Shown here piece by piece: positions 59,401 to 64,000 of a stretch of DNA of 64,000 bases. The DNA is taken from positions 81,047,756 through 81,111,755 of the forward strand of contig OX104112.1 in the NCBI GenBank assembly GCA_944474755.1. The letters are read 5' to 3'. The translations under genes were made by a program, and so were the position numbers. Position 1 is the first letter of the stretch; each line of letters begins with the position of its first letter. The notes below the pieces were generated by a model. It ran no database searches. It was not told the origin of the DNA and saw only the letters and a program-made list of their open reading frames with translations. The DNA comes from Limnoperna fortunei. Lineage: Eukaryota; Mollusca; Bivalvia; Mytilida; Modiolidae.

Positions 59401-62400
59401 TGCTTTGTTCTACTTTTCAGCAGGGGAATTAAATATAATAAGAAACTTGTATCCTTAAACAAAATATTTAAATTTTGAAAACCCAAGAAAAATATTTTTA
59501 TAACTTCTTTGTTAAAATATACAAATATAAAAAACTGCCTAAACAATTTTTTAAGTTTATATGTATATATATGTAAGTAATCCTTATTATAAGATATGTA
59601 TAAAGCTATACAAATATTATTTGATGAAAGTGAGATGCACAAAAAGCTATAATTATGTTTACCATCTTGGGAATCAGCTACAGTCACAGGATTGACCCAT
59701 TCCGTACTAACATTTGTGGACAACAAATTGCGTAGTTTTACGTGAACTGTAATGTGTATTGAACCAGTATGTCAGATTAACAAGCAAACAATCCGTTTTT
59801 CCTAAAGACAACTTACTCTTACTTTTTCTATCTAAAACAAGCGTTAATACTTCCTGGGACTGATAAATTTGGCATTAAACATTTCTTAAAAAATTTCACA
59901 AACTACGGATAATTTTAAAACAATTCTGAAAATCACCTACAACAATTTTTATAGTGTGTTAAAAATTCATATACAATAACAATTCACAATCTAGAAAAAA
60001 AAGCCCTTATAAATTTACTATTTATGTTTTGTCACCAAAAAAGTGTAAATAGTAAAACTGCAATGGCTTATTTAAATTAGAATAGAATTGACAGAAATAC
60101 TGAAGATCAAGCAGACCTGATGTTACCCTGTGGCCTTTCTGTATAGATTTACATTTTAAAGGACGGCTTATATCATGAACACTTTGTTGCCATACTTGTC
60201 AATGTTATAAATACTATGGACTTGCATTTCCACACAGAAAATTCTAATCTGGATGTAAAAATTAAACTTTTATAGAGGTTTATAACATAATAAGATCACA
60301 TGTCACATAAAACAAAATAAAAATTGTTTTGTAGTGCCCTATACACAGGGCTCATCCAATAATAAAAACTTCCTTTGACCACAAATGTAGATGAGTTTTG
60401 TGAAAATAAAAGAATTAAAACTTTAAAAAATCAGTTCTGTTTGTTTCTCCTTAATGACAAATATTGTTAAACGGGTAGCCAACAATTTAGGTGTTAGGTG
60501 GTTAGATTTGATTATTCTTCATTATAACTTATGTAAATAGCAATTTGAAAAAGAAATATAATTAACAAAACCAATTAAATGAACAGAAATGAGATGCAAA
60601 AAAGCAGTAATAAAGAAAATACTTAATAACCACAATAATGATGTTTACCCTCGTTGTGATCAGCTACTGTTGCAGGCTTATACAATTCTGGAGAATAAAG
60701 TTTCTTGATAAAAAAGGCTTGTAAAGAAATGAATGAAATCACAAGACACAAATCTGACTTTTTCAAACTGCTTGCACAAGTGGCATTCAGTGTCAGATTA
60801 TTAAGATCAGATTCAAACTTCTTAGAGCAAGTTTTTAAACATAAAATAAGATGACCATTATTCATACAGTAAATTTTAAAAAATACAGTTTTTATTTGAA
60901 TTTTGTTTTAATTAAAAGAAGTAATACTTTTAAAGGAAGGAAGAGGACCTGAAGTAGACATTTAAACCTATTCCTAATTTGAACCTTCTATACATTTCAC
61001 AAACAAAAAGGATTTGTAAGTGTATCCATGATGTGATACAAACCTGCTGGTGTTGTAACCACAGCCTCATCACCGGGGAGACTGTAAGACAGGGTACTGT
61101 ATGCATAGACACGAAATAGATATGTTGTAGAAGGTATGATGCCATCTTTGAAGGAGAACGATGTCAATGGTGCCTTAATTTCCTCTTCAAATGGTTTCCA
61201 ATTATTGCTCGTTGTCCATTCTATTACATAATAAAATATTTGTGGTGTGGCATTTGCAGGGGGCAGCCATGATATCCTGATCCTGCCATTTTCATAAACA
61301 GCTGTAGTATTACGTGGTGGGTCTGGCCTTGGTCCTGAAACAAACAACAGTCTTGTGTATAGTAACTAAAATAAATAACTGTTTGTTTACAATACAATTA
61401 ATTTGTATTATCAATTTCAGTTACTAGTATTATAAAGATTTGTGTACATCTTGTGTAAGGGGGCCTCTGTGGCCGAGTGGTTAAGGTAGTTTGTCTACTA
61501 TTGATCATGTGGTCTTTCAACACTGAGGTTGTGTGTTCGAATCTCACTGCGGGCAGTGTGTACTTGACTCCAATCTTAATTGACAAGGATTGCCAGTTTT
61601 TCTACCAAAGGTTGGGGGTACTCCGGCTTCCTCCTCTTCCAATCAAAACTGGATGCCATGATATACATGTAGCTGAAAAATTGCTGAAACATCAAATAAA
61701 CAAACAAACAAACATCTTGTGTAAGGTAAACATGTATCCTACATTGTAGCTTGGAAAATATAGATTTTTTTAATATAGTGTATTCTAAATGTTCATTGCT
61801 TTTTAGCCTCTTTAATGCACAGACCTTTTAAGGTTATTGCTGTAAAAATAGTATTCCTAGGAAATGTATTTGCAGGCAAAGATTAACAAACAGCACAACA
61901 CAACACAATTTTGTAAATGCTGATATTTACATTGCTATAGAAACATGTCTTTATTTATCCCTTTAAAAATTTAGATTTTTTAAGCAGCTTTTTTATGTAA
62001 ACAATGATACATTTCATATAACCAATATTCAGTATTTTATAGCCATTTTCCATGGTCCTCAGTTTCATAAAACTTCTCAAATTCTTTAGTTTTTTACTCA
62101 AATGTACATGCAGGTACCACCAATCTGATTAGTAAATATTTAAGTTAAGAATCAGTCGAATAAGCCACTAATTTGAGCCATTTTATGAAACTGTGTGGTT
62201 AAGGTGTATGAATCTTTAGTCAAACCTTACCTAATGTTCTAGTAATGATAGGAATGTAAGTCTGACCTGATGGTTCTGTAGGAAGAGCAGTTGGATATCC
62301 TGCTGCTATTCCTGATAAATATAACAAACCAATAATTATTAATGTTAAATACATCACNNNNNNNNNNNNNNNNNNNNNNNNNNNNNNNNNNNNNNNNNNN

Positions 62401-63551
62401 NNNNNNNNNNNNNNNNNNNNNNNNNNNNNNNNNNNNNNNNNNNNNNNNNNNNNNNNNNNNNNNNNNNNNNNNNNNNNNNNNNNNNNNNNNNNNNNNNNNN
62501 NNNNNNNNNNNNNNNNNNNNNNNNNNNNNNNNNNNNNNNNNNNNNNNNNNNNNNNNNAACCAATCGATTGTACAATCGTAGGTCATATGATGTTGTGATA
62601 ATACAAGTACCCTATATGGTACTGTTTATGTTGAAATGTCTTGTCTTTACATGGATCATGACTTTAATATCTTAGAATTCTAATATGACATCCTTATATG
62701 GTACTGTTTATGTTGAAATGTCTTGTCTTTACATGGATCATGACTTTAATATCTTAGAATTCTAATATGACATCCTTATAAAATCAAACGATATATTACC
62801 AGATATATCCCCACTTTGCATACATGCAATGCAATTGAACGTAACAAGAAGTTTTGTGATGTCACAATATTAACGGCTGAATTTTGAAGTTCTGATTAAA
62901 ATAAAAGTCAATAAAAGACATATTCATGGAACGATATGGTAAAATATTCAATAAATGTTTTGGTAAAGTGTATTTTGTCTGCTGCAAGTTGCAAAATTCA
63001 AAGGATTTCTTGACCAAAATTTTTTCATCATGAAATTAGCTGTTAGAATATCATGATTTTGTCATATGTGAATTGTAATAATTCATTCTGGGTATAATAT
63101 TGTACTTATTTACACATGGGATGGGCCTTTATATTTATATTTTCTACCTTGCTATCGTTCTTTAACAAAAATCAAATATAAAAGTTTCTTAAATATTACA
63201 GAATGCTATGGAAAGAATATTAAATTTTTTTTATAGTGCTTAAGAATTTTAAACAAGAAGTCAAAACTGAAATAAAATTCCTTCCATTAAATGTACTACT
63301 GTGTTTGGGTCTTAACAAGTCCATTTATATGAATCCATCACTGATAACAATAAACATTATTGGGTGATATTCAGATAAATGGTCAAGTGAAACAAGCAAC
63401 TTTTATTCAGTGTTAGTGTAAATAGTTATAATACATTACCAGACTATATAGTCTTGGGGACTTCCCCCATTGTAGGCAGGTATCCAGCTAACATAAGCAT
63501 CAAACCAACTTGGAATCACTGTTACATTGTATGGAGCATGAGGTGTAGTAC
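45745..63551 (-). CDS. Turtle/IGSF9-like adhesion protein, 3' part
   Basis: Exons in transcript order are 63440-63551, one missing (gap), 62231-62311, 61044-61334, 60649-60687 and/or 59663-59746, 54795-54935, 51142-51202 and 45745-47416; phases agree at every visible junction. The 5' part, expected to hold five Ig domains, lies beyond the right edge. The visible part encodes FN3-1 (first half), a linker, FN3-2, a juxtamembrane segment, one TM helix and a cytoplasmic tail of about 600 residues. VSWIPAYNGGSPQDYIVW in FN3-1 and ISWLPPANATPQIFYYVIEW in FN3-2 match the IGSF9/Turtle/Dasm1 family pattern (SWEPGYDGG and SWLPPANH in vertebrates). Family members are homophilic neuronal adhesion receptors acting in dendrite and axon patterning. 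A mollusc-specific cell type cannot be inferred. Sidekick- or neuroglian-type proteins fit less well. Confidence 0.72.
47417..48454. other. Intron of the Turtle-like gene
   Basis: This is AT-rich intron sequence with no further exon or repeat recognised. Confidence 0.6.
48455..49110 (+). repeat. Intronic minisatellite, 46-bp and ~36-bp units
   Basis: The first part (to about 48830) has units of 46 bp: TGGTCAAAGAAATCTCGCC, AGTAAGTTCAAGGTCATA, TAACTACTG. The second part (48830-49080) has shorter units (CACTGATATCTCGCCAGTAA, GTTCTATAACTACTGT). Units are 85-100% identical, with at least seven TCAAGGTCA words in the long-unit part and at the far end. Confidence 0.9.
49111..49650. other. Intron, nothing recognised
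   Basis: No exon or repeat was recognised in this part of the intron. Confidence 0.5.
49651..50240 (+). mobile_element. Diverged CAGGTGAGC-ended element
   Basis: The stretch ends with CTTTGACTCAGGTGAGCAAAAA at 50218-50239, like the 3' ends at 54440, 54700 and 59031. It contains two or three loosely repeated blocks (GGGCCTTCAGTTTAACGAAT and similar, AAGTTTGACTGAAATTAGC). The interior differs from the other copies. Confidence 0.5.
50241..51141. other. Intron, nothing recognised
   Basis: A 77-codon frame at 50767-51000 (+) is opposite to the gene and lacks any domain. Nothing else is recognised. Confidence 0.5.
51142..51202 (-). CDS. Turtle-like gene, short cytoplasmic exon
   Basis: This 61-bp exon is bounded by TTTGCAG and a GTATGT donor. 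It enters in phase 1 and leaves in phase 2, which exactly bridges the TM exon and the last exon. It encodes NVKYMGTAEDMERTTVPHR. It is too short to stand alone and is supported by phase agreement and splice sites. Confidence 0.7.
51366..51449 (+). mobile_element. Minimal copy of CAGGTGAGC-ended element
   Basis: It starts AACTAGAGGATGCC and ends CTTTGGGTCAGATGATCTAA, so both ends of the family are joined with almost no interior. It directly abuts the next copy at 51450. Confidence 0.5.
51450..54700 (+). mobile_element. CAGGTGAGC-ended element, copy 1 (split)
   Basis: This copy begins CTAGAGCCTCCCAGGAGCC, TGTATTGCTCACCTGAACC and ends GACCCTTCGGGTCAGGTGAGCT. Removing the insert 52682-54440 leaves about 1492 bp, colinear with the uninterrupted 1479-bp copy at 57553-59031. 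Features include polyC runs, repeated blocks (GAACAATTAAGCAA, GGGCAATAACTCCT) and a GAC-repeat tract before the end. No long protein is encoded; it is a non-autonomous element of unassigned class in the intron between the short cytoplasmic exon and the TM exon. Confidence 0.7.
52682..54440 (+). mobile_element. Nested element with nine ~165-bp internal repeats
   Basis: The ends (CCAGAGGCTCTTAAGAGCCT, TGTATCGCTCACCTG, and CTTTGGGTCAGGTGAGCT) are those of copy 1, but the interior is a tandem array of about nine units of 160-170 bp. Each unit carries CCCATAGGGTCCTATGTTAA, CTAAGTCCTGCGGTGGC, GGCCATTTTGAATTTCC, GAGGACCATCCAAACAAT and ATTGCTAGTAAGTTTTG. The open frames of about 105 codons on the minus strand are repeat artefacts. 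Confidence 0.75.
54795..54935 (-). CDS. Turtle-like gene, transmembrane exon
   Basis: This 141-bp exon (acceptor TTAATTACAG, donor GTATGA) is phase 1 at both ends. It encodes ESKGVFLSEAEIGGIVGG, then a hydrophobic helix of about 23 residues (GGLLFLLVAVLLAIIGVI) and a basic stop-transfer CSRKKDRTKGDKY. A glycine-rich start of the helix is also typical of IGSF9 proteins. Confidence 0.85.
54936..56281. other. Intron, nothing recognised
   Basis: I found no exon that fits the Turtle-like gene and no clear repeat. Confidence 0.5.
56282..56389. mobile_element. Near-perfect palindrome, ~48-bp arms
   Basis: ACACAATGAACAGTGAAACT and TGGATGTGTCGTAGTTGAAG pair with CTTCAACTAGGACATATCCA and AGTTTCACTGTTCATTGTGT across a four-base loop (TCCC). 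Only a few mismatches occur, so insertion was probably recent. Confidence 0.75.
56455..56740 (+). mobile_element. Fragment of the tandem-unit element
   Basis: TAAACTAAGTTTCTAGATGG, TGGCCATATTGAATTTAGG and TAAGTTTGGTTTCAATCGTC match the last unit of 52682-54440, in the same orientation. The terminal hairpins are missing. Confidence 0.5.
56746..57400 (+). mobile_element. Foldback element, family A copy 4
   Basis: At 56798-56894, AAAATCTCAGCACC and GATTTCTGGTCTCCA pair with TTGGAGACCAAAAGAAATC and GTGTGTGAGATTTT. From 57000 onward the sequence parallels 19.8-20.1 kb (TTTACCGCTATC, TATAAATTGGGTCATGGAAG, CACAATACATTTTTACGG, GATCTTTCACGAGTGATAG). Confidence 0.55.
57401..57475 (+). mobile_element. 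Solo 3' end of a CAGGTGAGC-type element
   Basis: GCCAAGTGATGAGAATAGCT followed by CACATGACCATATG matches the bases just before the terminal hairpin of the complete copies. The hairpin itself is truncated. Confidence 0.4.
57553..59031 (+). mobile_element. CAGGTGAGC-ended element, copy 3, uninterrupted
   Basis: The 1479 bp run from CTAGAGGCTCCCAGGAGCCT to CCCTTCGGGTCAGGTGAGCT. The bases AATAA flank both ends and may be a short target duplication. Both ends can form hairpins (AGGCTCC/GGAGCCT and AGCTCAC..TGACCC/GGGTCAGGTGAGCT), and GCTCACCTGA near the left end is the inverted complement of TCAGGTGAGC at the right end. It contains the empty site corresponding to the nested insertion in copy 1. 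It lies in an intron in antisense orientation to the gene. Confidence 0.72.
59032..59662. other. Intron, with element downstream of exon b
   Basis: The first 40 intron bases on the minus strand include AGCTTTTTGTGCATCTCACT, which is shared with the intron after exon a. Otherwise nothing is recognised. Confidence 0.5.
59663..59746 (-). CDS. Turtle-like gene, juxtamembrane exon b
   Basis: This 84-bp, phase 1/phase 1 exon has acceptor CATTACAG and donor GTAAAC. It encodes VHVKLRNLLSTNVSTEW then VNPVTVADSQD, with an N-glycosylation sequon NVS. Its end (P-V-TVAD-x-x-D/E) is paralogous to exon a at 60649-60687, and the donor and following intron bases are shared. The frame is kept whether it is used or skipped. 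Confidence 0.65.
59747..60648. other. Intron between juxtamembrane exons a and b
   Basis: On the minus strand the bases after exon a include GCTTTTTTGCATCTCATTTC near 60585-60606, related to the element after exon b. No other exon is visible. Confidence 0.5.
60649..60687 (-). CDS. Turtle-like gene, juxtamembrane exon a
   Basis: This 39-bp, phase 1/phase 1 exon (acceptor TTTATTCTCCAG, donor GTAAAC) encodes ELYKPATVADHNE. It is a shorter paralogue of exon b, 900 bp further 3'. The pair suggests mutually exclusive or optional use just outside the membrane. Confidence 0.6.
60688..61043. other. Intron before juxtamembrane exon a
   Basis: No other exon or repeat is recognised. The 80-codon minus-strand frame that includes exon a extends upstream by chance and has no splice support there. 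Confidence 0.5.
61044..61334 (-). CDS. Turtle-like gene, second FN3 domain exon
   Basis: One 291-bp exon, phase 1 at both ends, encodes a complete fibronectin type III domain. It starts PRPDPPRNTTAVYENGRIR, then the B-strand Trp in ISWLPP, YYVIEW, and the F strand STTYLFRVYAYS, and ends VVTTPAG. A sequon NTT is present. Flanking sites are TTTGTTTCAG and GTTTGT. Confidence 0.85.
61461..61711 (+). mobile_element. tRNA-derived SINE, copy 4, with 15-bp TSD
   Basis: The head reads GGGCCTCTGTGGCCGAGTGG, TTAAGGTAGTTTGTC (A box), then GTGTGTTCGAATCTCACTGC (B box), GACTCCAATCTTAATTGAC, GGGGTACTCCGGCTTCC and a CAAATAAACAAACAAACAA tail. The 15 bases ACATCTTGTGTAAGG occur identically at 61446-61460 and 61712-61726. 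This is a complete and relatively recent insertion in an intron of the Turtle-like gene, opposite to its transcription. Confidence 0.9.
61727..62230. other. Intron, nothing recognised
   Basis: This AT-rich intron sequence shows no exon. Confidence 0.5.
62231..62311 (-). CDS. Turtle-like gene, inter-FN3 linker exon
   Basis: This 81-bp exon (acceptor TTTATCAG, donor GTAAGG) is open in a single phase and encodes IAAGYPTALPTEPSGQTYIP then IITRTL. It is Pro/Thr-rich and matches the position of the spacer between the two FN3 domains in IGSF9 proteins. Confidence 0.7.
62358..62557. other. Assembly gap, exactly 200 N
   Basis: The run of N is exactly 200 long, which suggests a placeholder of unknown true size. 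The missing exon for the second half of FN3-1 is expected between 62312 and 63439. Confidence 0.95.
62613..62780. repeat. Exact 82-bp tandem duplication beside the gap
   Basis: The unit starting TATATGGTACTGTTTATGTT appears twice with a period of 82 bp, ending TAATATGACATCCTTATA. No differences were seen between the copies. Its place next to a gap makes an assembly artefact possible. Confidence 0.8.
62781..63439. other. Intron, no FN3 exon visible
   Basis: I looked on the minus strand for an exon of phase 2 entry and phase 1 exit with the FN3 F-G strand pattern and found none. The stretch at 62811-62880 has splice-like ends but stops in the needed frame. Confidence 0.5.
63440..63551 (-). CDS. 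Turtle-like gene, first half of FN3-1
   Basis: This 112-bp exon (acceptor TTTTTGCAG, donor GTAATG) runs phase 1 to phase 2. It encodes TTPHAPYNVTVIPSWFDAY, then VSWIPAYNGGSPQDYIV and the first two bases of a Trp codon. The P-x-APYNVTV start and SW-P-YNGG-PQ-Y-VW pattern are the strongest evidence for the Turtle/IGSF9 assignment. Confidence 0.8.
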
Positions 63552-63616
63552 CTGCAAAAACAATGATGTGGGCCAACAGTAATACATGTGTATGAATGTC
63601 ATCAATGAATTAATGT

Positions 63617-63925
63617 CTGAAAAAGCTAAAACGTAAAGATGTAATATAATACAGTGATAATTGTTCTCTAATGAATCTCTAGTTGCCTGTCAGTTTAAAA
63701 TATGTCTGCCATTTGTGAACAGTTAATCTACTATAGTTCTTGCAACTTACAACCTTAACCATATACTGAAAATAGCTAAAACATTAAAATAGATGTAATA
63801 AGTATAACATAGTGATAAATGTTCAGTAATGAATCACTAATTGTTTGTCAGTTCAAAATGTCTGCCATTTGTGAACAGGGAATCTACAATAGTTAAAAAA
63901 ACATAAGATTTCAACCATATACTGG
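63617..63925. repeat. Diverged ~155-bp tandem duplication
   Basis: The words AGCTAAAAC, TCTAATGAATC, TTTGTCAGTT (or CCTGTCAGTT), GTCTGCCATTTGTGAACAG and AACCATATACTG appear in the same order in two adjacent copies, about 80% identical. It lies in the intron upstream of the FN3-1 exon. Confidence 0.65.
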
Positions 63926-64000
63926 GTGTTAATACAACTATTTGTAAGGTCTACTGAAGCAGAATTTAAAAATGGTGTTTCAACTCCAAATCTTCTTTAT

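Noticed and set aside
59669..59725. Alternative acceptor TTAG at 59723 for juxtamembrane exon b
   Set aside because: Splicing there gives a frame with an early stop. The acceptor CATTACAG upstream gives an open exon with correct phase.
62811..62880. Possible missing FN3 exon between splice-like AG and GT
   Set aside because: In the phase demanded by the preceding exon it stops after one codon, and it lacks the FN3 Tyr-x-Phe-x-Val pattern.

Overview
The window looks like intron-rich, AT-rich, repeat-dense nuclear DNA of a bivalve mollusc, most likely a mytilid mussel. This rests on the gene families (an F-type-lectin-like membrane protein, a Turtle/IGSF9-type adhesion protein) and on the mobile-element set: relics of a YIDDV-type reverse transcriptase, tRNA-derived SINEs, hammerhead-ribozyme-bearing repeats and many foldback elements. 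The species assignment is inference. No bacterial or organellar segment is visible.

Region by region. 1-17.7 kb is gene-poor: hammerhead-type repeat relics (about 0.95, 1.7, 2.2 and 3.3 kb), two long decayed reverse-transcriptase relics (4.4-5.9 and 11.7-13.2 kb), foldback elements, an inverted-repeat element at 10.7-11.2 kb and two tentative orphan exons (8.1 and 10.1 kb). 17.8-21.1 kb (+) holds a four-exon gene for a 362-residue membrane protein: F-type-lectin-like domain, Thr-rich mucin-like stalk, transmembrane helix. 21-26 kb is repeats (SINE, hammerhead relic, LINE relic). 26.3-39.2 kb (+) carries a tandem array of three paralogous genes for small secreted proteins with a Met/Gly/Ala-rich N-terminal half and a six-cysteine C-terminal half. 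They share a promoter block of about 100 bp, exon-intron structure, and an intron just after the stop codon. I cannot assign them to a named family. 39.2-42.9 kb is repeats again.

From about 43 kb to the right edge, everything lies within or downstream of one minus-strand gene, whose 5' part is outside the window. Eight exons are visible: half of a fibronectin-III domain, a linker, a complete second FN3 domain, two alternative-looking juxtamembrane exons, a transmembrane exon, a short cytoplasmic exon and a last exon with 557 cytoplasmic codons. The FN3 sequences fit the Turtle/IGSF9/Dasm1 family. The exon for the second half of the first FN3 is missing and probably lies in the 200-N assembly gap at 62358-62557. 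Its introns hold a minisatellite, nested mobile elements and a young SINE with a perfect 15-bp target duplication.

The most unusual items are the three-gene Met/Cys-rich array, the duplicated juxtamembrane exons with a shared downstream intronic element, the nested element whose pre-insertion site is preserved in a sister copy, and the hammerhead ribozyme relics. Nothing suggests that the three gene systems act together; they are neighbours only.
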